64,000 nt of DNA, taken from positions 15,224 to 79,223 of the forward strand of contig JAGKVE010000004.1 of the NCBI GenBank assembly GCA_021152555.1, written 5' to 3'. The DNA comes from Bacteroidia bacterium (GTDB taxonomy: Bacteria > Bacteroidota > Bacteroidia > Bacteroidales > Paludibacteraceae). A program made the position numbers and the translations under genes. Every line of letters starts with the position of its first letter. The stretch's first letter is position 1. Below the pieces are notes generated by a model. It was given only the letters and a program-made list of their open reading frames with translations, was not told the origin of the DNA and did not search any database. Of this stretch, positions 42,573 through 52,239 are shown piece by piece.

Positions 42573-44003
42573 ATGAGCAAAAAGAAAAACTTGCCTGTTA
42601 TAGAAAATGTAGAAATCACGGGCGTCGCAGCCGAAGGCAAGGCGCTCGTGCGTCTTGATGATATTGTAACCTTCGTCCCTAATTGTGTGCCGGGAGACAT
42701 CGTGGATCTCCGGATAACAAAGAAAAAGCACAGCTTCATGGAGGCGAAAGTGCTCCGTCTTGTCAAACCCTCACCTGTCCGATGCGAAGCAAAATGTAAG
42801 CATTTCGGGGTGTGTGGTGGATGTAAATGGCAAATATTGCCTTATGATGAACAACTGAGGTATAAACAGCAGCAAATAGTGGACAACCTCACGCGAATCG
42901 GCAAGATTGCTCTGCCGCAAATAAGCCCTATTATCGGCAGCAAACATATTTACGAATACCGCAACAAACTGGAGTTCACATTCTCGGACCGTCAATGGTT
43001 ACCCACGGAAGAGTTCCAACGCCTGTCTGCCGATGGGCAAAGCCAAATAACAAATGGTATAGGTTTCCATATTCCTAATTGTTTCGACAAAGTGTTGGAT
43101 ATCAAAGAATGTCATTTGATGCCCGACATAAACAATCAGATTCGGAATGGGATTCGCGAGTACGCACACGCGCACGATTTGACTTTCTATAATGAGCATA
43201 CACACGAAGGGCTTTTGCGTACGTTCATCATACGTAATAACCATAAAGGGGAAATCATGCTTATCATCGTGTTTGGAGAGTCTGTCGAGAAACACAAAGC
43301 GCAAATCACCGGTTTCCTGGAGTGGCTGCACCGCTCGTTCCCGGAAATCATTTCACTTCAATATATAGAAAACCTCAAATTCAACGATTCTATCGGCGAT
43401 CAGGACGTAAACGTGTTCTTTGGACAGGACCATATTATCGAAACGATGGAAGACCTGCAATTCAAAGTCGGACCGAAATCGTTCTACCAGACCAACACGG
43501 AACAAGCATACGAATTATACAAAGTCGCGCGCAATTTTGCGGAACTTACGGGAAAAGAACTCGTCTATGATTTATATACCGGCACGGGAACTATCGCCAA
43601 TTTTGTCGCACGCAAAGCACAAAAAGTCATAGGGATAGAATACGTCCCGGAGGCTATCGAAGACGCAAAAGTAAACTCTGCTATCAATAATATAGAAAAC
43701 ACTCTTTTCTTCGCCGGAGATATGAAAGACATCCTTACTGATGGTTTCGTTGCGGAATATGGCAGACCGGATGTGATTATTACAGACCCGCCCCGTGCCG
43801 GCATGCACGAAGACGTAGTGAACGTCATTCTTAACGCAGAGCCCGAACGGATTGTGTACGTCAGTTGCAACCCCGCAACACAGGCCCGGGACCTCGCACT
43901 GCTTGACGTCAAATATGTTGTAACGAAAGTACAACCCGTGGACATGTTCCCTCATACGCAACACGTAGAGAATGTAGTGTTATTGGAAAAGAGAACCGCA
44001 TGA
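42573..44003 (+). CDS. rlmD: 23S rRNA (uracil-C5)-methyltransferase, RlmD-like
   Basis: SAM-dependent RNA methyltransferase that makes 5-methyluridine in 23S rRNA. The 476-residue protein has an N-terminal TRAM domain (about 10-65), an iron-sulfur cluster motif with Cys in CEAKCKHFGVCGGCKW (about 70-88), the FYQTNTEQAYELY substrate region, the SAM site VYDLYTGTGTIANFVA, the ITDPPRAGMHE motif, and the catalytic cysteine in VYVSCNPATQARDL. RlmD and the related RlmC/TrmA cannot be fully told apart by eye. It overlaps the protease gene by four bases (ATGA). Confidence 0.9.
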   Translation: MSKKKNLPVIENVEITGVAAEGKALVRLDDIVTFVPNCVPGDIVDLRITKKKHSFMEAKVLRLVKPSPVRCEAKCKHFGVCGGCKWQILPYDEQLRYKQQQIVDNLTRIGKIALPQISPIIGSKHIYEYRNKLEFTFSDRQWLPTEEFQRLSADGQSQITNGIGFHIPNCFDKVLDIKECHLMPDINNQIRNGIREYAHAHDLTFYNEHTHEGLLRTFIIRNNHKGEIMLIIVFGESVEKHKAQITGFLEWLHRSFPEIISLQYIENLKFNDSIGDQDVNVFFGQDHIIETMEDLQFKVGPKSFYQTNTEQAYELYKVARNFAELTGKELVYDLYTGTGTIANFVARKAQKVIGIEYVPEAIEDAKVNSAINNIENTLFFAGDMKDILTDGFVAEYGRPDVIITDPPRAGMHEDVVNVILNAEPERIVYVSCNPATQARDLALLDVKYVVTKVQPVDMFPHTQHVENVVLLEKRTA

Positions 44004-45391
44004 ATTTATTATTGGTCATACTACATGTCTTCTTTGTTACGTTCACGGACAAACCGGACAAGTCTGCGCCGGCACTCTCGCCGCGAGCTGTTGAGCAACG
44101 CGAAAAATGGAATATTCAGATAGACAATCTTGATTTTCCCGTCAGCACGCTTTACATGGATAGTCTGCTCAAATCGGGTGTCACGAAAATATACCATACC
44201 AGCCGGTGGTTCAATGGTGTGACATGCGAAATGACAATAGAAAACGCAGAAAACATCAGGCAATTAGACTTCGTGAAAAATATCGAAATAACGAGAGACG
44301 ATTCTCCTGCCGGTATTTTTTATGCGAAACGCAAAATGCCCGTACAGAAAGCAGATGAGAATTGGACGGACAATCAATTGGCATTGTATAACTTATTACC
44401 GTTACACGAAGCCGGATTCGAAGGGCAGGACATTCTCATGACCGTTTGTGACGGAGGTTTTTACAAAGCGAACACCTTGGAGTGCTTTCGGCAGGAAGAT
44501 TTGGAACTTGGACATTTCGATTTCACGGACGACACAGATGATTTCTACGGCATTACAGGCGCGCATGGCACCGAGTGCTTGAGTGTTATCACAGGCATAA
44601 AAGATGGCTTTTACGGAGCGGCGACACGCGCAAAATATTATCTCATGCGCAGCGAAGAAAACGACACCGAAAGCCCGAAAGAAATGGATAACCTTATCGC
44701 CGCATTGGAGACTTCCGATTCGTTGGGGGTCAATGTGTTCTCCGTCTCGCTGGGATACGCTATGTTTGACAACGACGGATGGACATTACCCAAAAGTGCG
44801 CTGGATGGAAAATCAACGCGGTGCAGTCAAGCCGCGACTATCGCTGCTCGGAAAGGAATGTTGGTATGTGTGGCTGCGGGCAATGAAGGAGAATACGCCT
44901 GGCAGACTATTAGTGTGCCGGCGGACGCGGACAGTATTCTCACGGTAGGCGCAGTTAGAGCGGATAGTACAATCGGGACGTTCTCCAGTTTCGGACCATC
45001 TGCAGACGGACGCGTTAAACCCGATGTATGCGCTGTAGGAGTGCAAACTACCCTGATATCTCCGGATGGCACTGTCGTTAAAGGCAGTGGTACCAGTTTC
45101 GCGACGCCGCTTCTTGCCGGAATGGCTGCAACACTATGGTCGGCACTCCCGAACGAAAATGCTATGCAAATAAGGGAACGGATTATTCGTTCTGCCGATC
45201 GTTATGCGAACCCCGATACAAAACGGTACGGATACGGAATTCCAAATGCATGGATGGCATACCAAATGGACATAGACGAAGGAATGCCCGCGCATACATC
45301 CCCGGAAAACACGCGGAAAATACTGCAAGGCAATCAGATTATCATTCTCCGCGGAGACAGAACATATGACCTGTTAGGTAGAGAACTATAA
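44000..45391 (+). CDS. Subtilisin-like serine protease (S8) with short C-terminal tail
   Basis: A 463-residue exported peptidase. The catalytic triad is visible: Asp151 in MTVCDGGFY, His189 in TGAHGTECLS and Ser366 in GSGTSFATPLLAG, with the oxyanion AAGNEGEYA. The Asp block is unusual (CDGG rather than DTG/DSG), but its position fits. The N-terminus has a hydrophobic start (NLLLVILHVFFVTF) that may be a short signal. The C-terminus ends QIIILRGDRTYDLLGREL, a short tail very like that of the pectate lyase at 52951 and probably a type IX sorting tail. It overlaps rlmD by 4 bp and converges with the SRP RNA. Confidence 0.88.
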   Translation: MNLLLVILHVFFVTFTDKPDKSAPALSPRAVEQREKWNIQIDNLDFPVSTLYMDSLLKSGVTKIYHTSRWFNGVTCEMTIENAENIRQLDFVKNIEITRDDSPAGIFYAKRKMPVQKADENWTDNQLALYNLLPLHEAGFEGQDILMTVCDGGFYKANTLECFRQEDLELGHFDFTDDTDDFYGITGAHGTECLSVITGIKDGFYGAATRAKYYLMRSEENDTESPKEMDNLIAALETSDSLGVNVFSVSLGYAMFDNDGWTLPKSALDGKSTRCSQAATIAARKGMLVCVAAGNEGEYAWQTISVPADADSILTVGAVRADSTIGTFSSFGPSADGRVKPDVCAVGVQTTLISPDGTVVKGSGTSFATPLLAGMAATLWSALPNENAMQIRERIIRSADRYANPDTKRYGYGIPNAWMAYQMDIDEGMPAHTSPENTRKILQGNQIIILRGDRTYDLLGREL

Positions 45392-45401
45392 GACACAAAA
45401 A

Positions 45402-45500
45402 AGGCAGGCTAACTACATCGCACCGCTACAACCTCCTACCCTTGCTTCGGTCAAGACCTGGGGGAGTTCAGAGGGAGCTGGTCGTATAGCACCTGCCTAT
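45402..45500 (-). ncRNA. ffs: Signal recognition particle RNA (small bacterial type)
   Basis: On the minus strand the 5' GGCAGG pairs with the 3' CCTGCC, and the core reads CCCCCAGG then TCTTGACCGA then AGCAAGGG, followed by GGTGCGATGTAGTTAGC, as in 4.5S RNA. The apical loop is best read as UGAC, which fits the URRC loop class rather than GNAR. A full promoter lies upstream and a T-run directly follows the terminal helix. About 99 nt as drawn; the 5' end could be up to 35 nt longer if unprocessed. Confidence 0.88.
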
Positions 45501-45543
45501 ACACAAAAAACTCACTTTATTTGCCTTTATGAAAAAGCGAGTG

Positions 45544-45575
45544 CAAAGGTACTGCTTTTTTTTGATATACGCAAA
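45544..45575 (-). promoter_or_regulatory. Promoter of the SRP RNA gene
   Basis: Minus strand TTTG (45575-45572), 20-nt spacer, TACCTTTG (45551-45544). On the plus strand TATTTTTG (45576-45583) could be a weak -7 box for the RecD-like gene; it abuts this promoter. Confidence 0.8.
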
Positions 45576-45603
45576 TATTTTTGAAAATTTAGTCGTTTTT
45601 TTT

Positions 45604-47004
45604 ATGCTTGAAGATTTTATCATAGGACGAATCAAAGCCGAATTGCCTTTTGAACCGAATGAAGAGAAAGAGGGTTTGTTGACTGCTCTCGGCGCATTTC
45701 TGGTGTCCCGTGATGAGACGAAAGCATTTATCTTGCGAGGCTATGCTGGTACTGGAAAAACAAGTGTCGTCAGTGCGCTCGTGCGGGCTTTGGAAGGACT
45801 GAAACAACAATGTGTCTTATTGGCACCGACAGGACGCGCTGCGAAAGTGCTAAGCCGCTATTCCGGCTTTACCGCATACACCATTCATAAAAAAATCTAC
45901 CGCCAGAATCAATTGGGACAAGAAGCCTTCTCGCTGAGCGACAACCGCCATGTACGTACGCTTTTTATTGTTGACGAAGCCTCTATGCTGAGCGGACAAC
46001 GGGACAATGGTCTCTTCGGTAGCGGATGTCTGCTGGACGACCTCGTCAAATATGTCTATAACGGACAAGGATGTAGCCTTTTGCTACTCGGCGATGACGC
46101 CCAACTTCCACCTGTTGGAAGTGTTAACAGCCCTGCTCTTAATCCCGATTTCATGGCGCAATACGGACTTCACGTCACTTGTTTCGCTCTCACACAAGTC
46201 GCCCGCCAGGCTTTAGACAGCGGCATTCTTGGCGAAGCCACTCGCATTAGGAATGAACTTGCGGGTAACACATTGTCTGCAGTCACTCTCAATCCGAACG
46301 GCAAAGATATAATCAGTGTGCCTGGTGATGAAGTAATTGACACGTTGGAACATAGCTGGCGGGAAGTCGGTGCTGAAGATACATTGATTATCGCGCGCAG
46401 TAACAAAATGACCAATCTCTACAATCAGGGAGTTCGGGCGCGCGTCCTATGGAAAGAAAACGACCTGTCCAACGGAGACAGACTCATGGTTACCAAAAAC
46501 AACTATTTCTGGGCGCAAGAGTATAAAGATCTTGAGTTTATCGCCAATGGGGACATGTTTGAAATCGAACGCCTTACCAATACCCACGAAATGTATGGAT
46601 TCCACTTTGCAAAAGCAGATCTCAAATCGGTTGACTACGACTGGGAAATTGAGGCGCTTGTTTGGTTGGACTCACTCACAACGGATAGCCCGGAGGCTAA
46701 CTTTACTCTCCAAAAAGAACTCTTTGCACGTATTGCAGAGGACTATCCCGAGATTCGCAGCAAAAAAGAATTGGTCAAAAAAATATACGAATCGCCATAT
46801 TACAACGCCTTACAGGTTCGTTTCGCCTACTGCGTCACATGCCATAAATCACAAGGCGGACAATGGCGCCACATCTATATAGATACTTCCGGAATTGGGG
46901 AGGATGAAGCACGCATGGCGGATAGGGTCGAACGACGCGAATATATACGTTGGCTTTATACTGCTATCACACGTGCCACTGAGAAAATTTACTTGTTGCG
47001 ATAA
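45604..47004 (+). CDS. RecD/UvrD-like superfamily 1 helicase
   Basis: A 466-residue SF1 helicase. Motifs in order: Walker A GYAGTGKTS (about residues 46-54), LLAPTGRAAKVLS, AYTIHKKIY, Walker B FIVDEASML, LLLGDDAQLPPVG, then a second domain with TCHKSQGGQW and YTAITRATEKIYLL. It is like the stand-alone RecD-type helicases of Bacteroidetes; no RecB or RecC partner is nearby, so the RecBCD role is not implied. The ATG at 45604 removes 25 upstream codons that overlap the SRP promoter region. Confidence 0.88.
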   Translation: MLEDFIIGRIKAELPFEPNEEKEGLLTALGAFLVSRDETKAFILRGYAGTGKTSVVSALVRALEGLKQQCVLLAPTGRAAKVLSRYSGFTAYTIHKKIYRQNQLGQEAFSLSDNRHVRTLFIVDEASMLSGQRDNGLFGSGCLLDDLVKYVYNGQGCSLLLLGDDAQLPPVGSVNSPALNPDFMAQYGLHVTCFALTQVARQALDSGILGEATRIRNELAGNTLSAVTLNPNGKDIISVPGDEVIDTLEHSWREVGAEDTLIIARSNKMTNLYNQGVRARVLWKENDLSNGDRLMVTKNNYFWAQEYKDLEFIANGDMFEIERLTNTHEMYGFHFAKADLKSVDYDWEIEALVWLDSLTTDSPEANFTLQKELFARIAEDYPEIRSKKELVKKIYESPYYNALQVRFAYCVTCHKSQGGQWRHIYIDTSGIGEDEARMADRVERREYIRWLYTAITRATEKIYLLR

Positions 47005-47018
47005 ATTTTTGGAATAAA

Positions 47019-47050
47019 TTTGCGTAATTCAAAAAAAAATCGTAACTTTG
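47019..47050 (+). promoter_or_regulatory. Promoter of the lipoprotein gene
   Basis: TTTG (47019-47022), 20-nt spacer, TAACTTTG (47043-47050), 38 nt before the ATG at 47089. Confidence 0.8.
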
Positions 47051-47088
47051 CAGCCAAATTGTGTAACAAACAAAATCTATACTATAAT

Positions 47089-48897
47089 ATGTCTTTTAAA
47101 CCTCTGCACGCATTATTCGCCTTGACGGCTGGATGCTTGTTAATGAGCTGCCACTCCAAAGTGGATTTCGACAACCTTGACACTTCTTCTGAAATTGAAA
47201 TGGGAATAGTGCTTCCCGTTGGTTCAATGCACGCCACTTTGGGCGATTTCCTCGGTAACGGACAAGTCCCGCAGATCTATGTCGGAGAAGACGGGATTTT
47301 CCATTTTATAGACTCGGTGGATATCCCGCAGAAAAGTTACCGCAAGATTGATGTGGGATCCTATATCATTAAAGAAAAAGCCACACTCTCTTTCCCTATT
47401 AACGGGCAAATCAGCAAATCCGTCATAAACGGTGACGGCAAAACAACGACGGAGTTGGTCTTTGACGTTGTGTTAGGGATTTCCGGTATCAATGAAAATC
47501 CCTATCAGGAACGGTTGGATAGTATCTGGGTATCTGAAGCAAAGTTCATCTCTATCATCAACGTAGAGGATTTTGGGCTTAATTGGTCAGAAATCAAACG
47601 TGTGCGTCTGGAATTAAGTGATCAGTTCAGACGTCCGAAAGGAATGATGGTGGACATCCCAATATCTGGAAAAGGATATCAGCAAGAGATCCCTATTAAT
47701 GTGGACGATTTCACGCTCTCACTCTTGAAAAACAAAGATCTCTCGCAAGGACACCTCAACTCAATTTCATGTAAAATACATTTTGACGTGTGTCCCGCAA
47801 ACGGCCACAATATTGCTGTGACCGACAAAAGTAAATTCCTTTACAACCTGCAGGTCAAAGTCATCGACTACGAAGCTATTTGGGGATGGTTCCAAGCCGG
47901 CAACGAAATGCAAGATGCACAGAAACTGAATATGGACAGCCTATGGGAGGGTTGGAAAGATTTTAAGAAATTGAAAGTGCGTTTTATGGAGCCGAAGATT
48001 GACGTACAGATTTGGCACAAGATTGCAGCACCTTTGCGTATGTATATAGAGTATATCACAGCCATTGACTCTGCCGGTAATCCTACACACGCTACATGGG
48101 GTGGATTAGAGAGAACGGATTTCCCGTTGCCTAATGTCATCTCGCCTTATTCTGTAAACTTGAGTGACAGTGTCATCAACTCAAAGGTATTCTCTCAAGA
48201 ACCCGCAGAAGGGCATATTGACAGACTTTTTGACGTTAGACCGGATTATTTCGATTACAAATTCTACTTGGTAATTGACCAAAACCCACGTACGGACTTC
48301 CCGTGGAAACAACACCGTATTACTAATGAAACCAAAGTGCATGGTTTCGCCGTCATTGACGTTCCGTTTAAGCTAAACGAGGGAAGTGAGTTGGAATACA
48401 CCTCTACAATCGATAGTGTAAATATTAGTAGAATCTCTTTGGATTCGCTTCTCGCAAGTGCTGCTGTCTTGGATACCGTCAAAGCAAGTGATTTGAAACT
48501 CATTTTGGAGGTAGAGAACAGTATTCCGTTTGACTTGGAAGGATGGTTCACTTTCTTGGATAAGGATAGCGTGGATATGAAAATGCAATTATTGGAAGGC
48601 AATCAGGAAAACCATTTGCGTTTTCCTGCGCCTAAGATGGAACGCCCCTCTGGACAGACATACGGATTTGTTAAGGAGCCGTCTGTAACACGTTGCATCA
48701 TCAATGTGGACAAGAACGATTTTGACCGCTTCGCAGAAGTAAAGAAAATTCGATTTGACGCAGCCATTACAGGAAACCCGCAGCCTTGTGTACTTGACAC
48801 GGCTACTGACCTGCGCGTCAAAATAGGCTTGTCGGCACATATCGATGCAGTCCTCAATTTTGACAGCATTGGTAATAACAATAACACTAAGAAATAA
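47089..48897 (+). CDS. Large lipoprotein of unknown function
   Basis: A 602-residue protein with a lipoprotein signal: SFKPLHALFALTAGCLLMSC, the Cys being the lipidation site. The body is beta-rich, with repeated blocks in which strands such as KATLSFPINGQI, RVRLELSDQFRRP and LKLILEVENSIPFDLEG appear; I do not recognise a domain. The upstream in-frame start at 47020 is rejected because it lies in the -33 box. It precedes the OmpA/TSP3 protein by 13 bp, so the two are probably partners in the outer membrane. Confidence 0.75.
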   Translation: MSFKPLHALFALTAGCLLMSCHSKVDFDNLDTSSEIEMGIVLPVGSMHATLGDFLGNGQVPQIYVGEDGIFHFIDSVDIPQKSYRKIDVGSYIIKEKATLSFPINGQISKSVINGDGKTTTELVFDVVLGISGINENPYQERLDSIWVSEAKFISIINVEDFGLNWSEIKRVRLELSDQFRRPKGMMVDIPISGKGYQQEIPINVDDFTLSLLKNKDLSQGHLNSISCKIHFDVCPANGHNIAVTDKSKFLYNLQVKVIDYEAIWGWFQAGNEMQDAQKLNMDSLWEGWKDFKKLKVRFMEPKIDVQIWHKIAAPLRMYIEYITAIDSAGNPTHATWGGLERTDFPLPNVISPYSVNLSDSVINSKVFSQEPAEGHIDRLFDVRPDYFDYKFYLVIDQNPRTDFPWKQHRITNETKVHGFAVIDVPFKLNEGSELEYTSTIDSVNISRISLDSLLASAAVLDTVKASDLKLILEVENSIPFDLEGWFTFLDKDSVDMKMQLLEGNQENHLRFPAPKMERPSGQTYGFVKEPSVTRCIINVDKNDFDRFAEVKKIRFDAAITGNPQPCVLDTATDLRVKIGLSAHIDAVLNFDSIGNNNNTKK

Positions 48898-48910
48898 GGA
48901 GGACTGAACG

Positions 48911-51487
48911 ATGAAAGCAACAAAACGACTTTTTTTGGCGGTCCTCGTAGCACTCACTACTATAGCCGTCAGTGCCCAACAAGTGACCACTCTCTATTTC
49001 TTGGAGAATGCACCTATGCGGCACACCATAAACCCCGCTTTTCAACCTGTCAGTCAGGGATTCGTAAACTTCAGCCCGCTAGGATGGATGTCTATGGACG
49101 CTGGAACGAACTTCGCCACGATAAGTGATCTCTTCTACATAGATCCGGCTACTGGAAAAACAATAACTATACTCCACCCTAATGCTGACAAAACAAGATT
49201 CTTACGCCAGATGCGCAGCATGGAATTGATTAACTCGAATGCAACATTCAGTATCTTCAATTTTGGCTTGCGTATCAAAGATAACGGATATTTGACAATC
49301 GGTATCAACGAGCGTATTGAAATGGGGGCTACTACGCCCAAATCGCTGTACGAATTTGCGTTTGGAGGTGGTATGAAGGACCTGAACGGTGGCATCAATA
49401 CCCTCAAGTTCAACGGTTTGGGAATGGGTGTCGATATGTACACGGAAATCGGGGGTGGATATAGCCATAAACTCAACGATGAGTGGACTATCGGTGGTAA
49501 GTTCAAATTCCTGTTGGGAACAGTCAACGGCGGCGTTAACGCTAAAAATCTCACATTGGATGCCAGCACTACACAATGGCACATGTATGGCAGCCTCGGC
49601 GTTGATGTGGCCGGTCCCCTCAACCTCAACTATTTAGGAAGACAGATAGACCAGAAAACGGCATTGGATGTATATAATGCCGCAACTAACAATGGCTTCC
49701 AGGTGGATAGTTTGATTGACACAAGAAATATTCCTAAGTTGCTGGCTCCTTCCGGATATGGTTTTGCTATTGACTTCGGTTTTGCATGGAAACCAATAGA
49801 AAATCTGCAAGTTAGTGCTGCTTTGAACGACCTCGGATTTATATATTGGAAAGGAGACCGTTTCAATTGCGTTATTGACACCACGTTCGAGGGTGTGGGA
49901 AACATTGATTACGGCGACCCGCGTTATCAGGATGCAAACGGAGAATTCTCTACCAGTATCTTAATGGACTCAGTGGTTAGTAACCTTAAAGGCCTGCTCA
50001 ATGGTATCAAATTCAACCATGCCGGAAACGGAAGAGCACGAATGGTTTCTGCGCGGCTGAATGTTGGACTCGATGCTAATTTCTGGGACAATAGAGTCGG
50101 CGTGGGTATCGTTTCTGCAACGCGCCTGTATAACGCGCGTTTATATGAGGAAGTGACCATTGGAGCTGCGTTTAGACCCTTCAACTGGCTCAATCTTGCA
50201 GTCTCGTACTCGCTGCTCAATAATGGTAAATTCAGCAATATTGGCGCGGGCCTTAGCATCATGCCGTATGATGGTATCAACATGACCCTTACGATGGACT
50301 ATATACCGACGAGTTATGCTGCTGTTCCGGCATCTGTCGCAAATATGAAATACCCATACTGGATTCCGGACAAAGTTAAGATGGTCAATCTCGCACTCGG
50401 ATTCTCCATTTGCTGGGGTACCAACCGCAAAGACAGCGACAAAGATGGTATTTGGGATAAGATTGATATGTGTCCTGAAACGCCGCGGGGTGTGGAGGTT
50501 GATAGTATCGGCTGCCCGTTGGACGAAGACCATGATGGTGTGCCTGATTATCTGGATCACTGTCTTGGAACACCGGCTGCTGCTATCGGCTTTGTTGATA
50601 GCGTAGGATGTATGTTGGATACTGATGGTGATGGTGTAGAAGACTACCGTGATAATTGTCCGAATACGCCGGAGGCTGCTTGGGGAAAAGTAGATACACT
50701 CGGATGTCCGCTGGATACTGATGGTGACGGAGTGCCCGATTATATTGACGAATGTCCCGAAACGCCAGAAGCCGCTTGGGGCAAAGTGGACAGCGTAGGA
50801 TGCCCGTTAGACTCAGATGACGATAGTGTGCCCGATTATAAAGATGAATGTCCGAATACGCCGGCGGCTGCACGCGGATATGTGGACGAAAAGGGTTGTG
50901 AACTCGATAATGATGGTGACGGGGTTCCCGATTATATGGACGAATGTCCGGATACGCCTATTGAGGCTGTCGGATTTGTAAACGCGAAAGGTTGTGAACT
51001 CGATTCCGATGGTGATGGCGTGCCTGACTACAAAGACGAATGTCCGTATGTGCCGGGCTCCAATGCAAACAAGGGTTGTCCTGAAGTGAAACGTGAAGTA
51101 CGTCTCCTCCTCCAGAAGGCTATGCAGGGTATCGAGTTTGAAACAGGAAAATCCAATATCAAGAAAAAATCCTTCCCGTTGATGGACAAGATTGCGTCTA
51201 TCTTCATCGAGAACTCCAATTATATTGTTGAGGTTCAAGGCCATACGGACAATGTCGGCAAGGCGGATATGAATAAGAAACTTTCCGACAAACGTGCGAA
51301 AGCCGTTATGGAATACCTCATTAAGAAGGGAGTACCGGCTGAACGCTTGTCTGCACACGGATATGGTATGGAAGTTCCTATCGCTGATAACAAAACGGCT
51401 AAGGGACGCCAGAAGAACCGTCGTGTTGAGTTCAAAATCACTTTCGAAGAAGTACGGGTGGAAACTATCAATGATCACGCTAATTAA
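48911..51487 (+). CDS. Outer-membrane protein with DUF5723-like barrel, TSP3 repeats and OmpA domain
   Basis: An 858-residue protein. After a signal peptide (KRLFLAVLVALTTIAVSA) comes a beta-barrel region (about 25-500, starting TLYFLENAPMRHTINPAFQP, as in DUF5723 proteins). Seven thrombospondin type-3 calcium-binding repeats (about 508-724) of the form DTDGDGVPDYIDECP follow; most units are exactly 32 residues (96 bp), so the DNA is a tandem repeat. A C-terminal OmpA peptidoglycan-binding domain follows (about 735-850, VEVQGHTDNVGKADMNKKLS and KGRQKNRRVEF). It probably ties the outer membrane to peptidoglycan. Confidence 0.85.
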   Translation: MKATKRLFLAVLVALTTIAVSAQQVTTLYFLENAPMRHTINPAFQPVSQGFVNFSPLGWMSMDAGTNFATISDLFYIDPATGKTITILHPNADKTRFLRQMRSMELINSNATFSIFNFGLRIKDNGYLTIGINERIEMGATTPKSLYEFAFGGGMKDLNGGINTLKFNGLGMGVDMYTEIGGGYSHKLNDEWTIGGKFKFLLGTVNGGVNAKNLTLDASTTQWHMYGSLGVDVAGPLNLNYLGRQIDQKTALDVYNAATNNGFQVDSLIDTRNIPKLLAPSGYGFAIDFGFAWKPIENLQVSAALNDLGFIYWKGDRFNCVIDTTFEGVGNIDYGDPRYQDANGEFSTSILMDSVVSNLKGLLNGIKFNHAGNGRARMVSARLNVGLDANFWDNRVGVGIVSATRLYNARLYEEVTIGAAFRPFNWLNLAVSYSLLNNGKFSNIGAGLSIMPYDGINMTLTMDYIPTSYAAVPASVANMKYPYWIPDKVKMVNLALGFSICWGTNRKDSDKDGIWDKIDMCPETPRGVEVDSIGCPLDEDHDGVPDYLDHCLGTPAAAIGFVDSVGCMLDTDGDGVEDYRDNCPNTPEAAWGKVDTLGCPLDTDGDGVPDYIDECPETPEAAWGKVDSVGCPLDSDDDSVPDYKDECPNTPAAARGYVDEKGCELDNDGDGVPDYMDECPDTPIEAVGFVNAKGCELDSDGDGVPDYKDECPYVPGSNANKGCPEVKREVRLLLQKAMQGIEFETGKSNIKKKSFPLMDKIASIFIENSNYIVEVQGHTDNVGKADMNKKLSDKRAKAVMEYLIKKGVPAERLSAHGYGMEVPIADNKTAKGRQKNRRVEFKITFEEVRVETINDHAN
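50432..51083 (+). repeat. Seven TSP3-coding units of about 96 bp
   Basis: In-frame tandem repeats within the OmpA-type gene; units carry GATGGTGATGG-like calcium-loop DNA and could expand or contract by recombination. Confidence 0.8.
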
Positions 51488-51507
51488 TCAAATTAAAATT
51501 TTATATT

Positions 51508-52227
51508 ATGGGACGCGCATTTGAATATCGCAAAGCTACCAAACTGAAAAGATGGGGACACATGTCCCGCACATTTACCAAATTAGGCAAGGAAATCACT
51601 ATCGCTGCACGTGAAGGCGGACCGGATCCTGATTCCAACCCTCGCCTGCGTACACTCATTATGCAGTGTAAGAAAGAAAACATGCCAAAGGATAATATCG
51701 ACCGCGCTATTAAAAAGGCGACCGATAAATCGTCTGAAGGCTACAAAGAAATCAACTACGAAGGATATGGGCCGCATGGTATTGCCATCTTCATCGAAAC
51801 GGCAACGGACAATCACATGCGTACAGTGGCGAACATCCGTTCTTACTTCACCAAGTTCGGAGGCACACTCGGTACACAGGGTTCTCTGCAGTTCCTTTTC
51901 GACCGTAAAGCATGCTTTACAGTGACAATGAAGGACGGTATTGATCTTGATGAACTCGAACTCGAACTCATTGATTTCGGTGTCGAGGAGTTGGGTATTG
52001 ATGAGGAAGAAAACACCATCGTCATCTACTCCGACTTCAACGAGGCTATCAACATGCAGAAATACCTCGAGGATAACGGATTCGAGATTCAGTCTTGCGA
52101 GTTCGTCCGCATTCCGAATGATACAAAGCAACTGCCGGAAGACCAACGCGAGTCTGTTCAGAAACTCATTGACAAAATCGAAGAGGATGAGGATGTGCAG
52201 AACGTGTTTACAAACCTCGCGGATTAA
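51508..52227 (+). CDS. YebC/PmpR/TACO1 family protein
   Basis: A 239-residue protein with the family start MGRAFEYRKATKLKRWGHMS and the conserved KLGKEITIAAREGGPDPDSNPRLR and NMPKDNIDRAIKKATD blocks. Family members were described as transcription regulators, and some as ribosome-associated factors relieving stalling; which applies here cannot be read off. Length is normal. It lies 20 bp after the OmpA-type gene and 12 bp before rsmG. Confidence 0.93.
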   Translation: MGRAFEYRKATKLKRWGHMSRTFTKLGKEITIAAREGGPDPDSNPRLRTLIMQCKKENMPKDNIDRAIKKATDKSSEGYKEINYEGYGPHGIAIFIETATDNHMRTVANIRSYFTKFGGTLGTQGSLQFLFDRKACFTVTMKDGIDLDELELELIDFGVEELGIDEEENTIVIYSDFNEAINMQKYLEDNGFEIQSCEFVRIPNDTKQLPEDQRESVQKLIDKIEEDEDVQNVFTNLAD

Positions 52228-52239
52228 ACTGAATTCTGA

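Noticed and set aside
45529..45603. N-terminal extension of the RecD-like protein
   Set aside because: It overlaps the SRP RNA promoter, and family similarity begins only after the ATG at 45604.
47020..47088. N-terminal extension of the lipoprotein
   Set aside because: It would start inside the -33 box of the gene's own promoter, and the lipoprotein signal begins at 47089.
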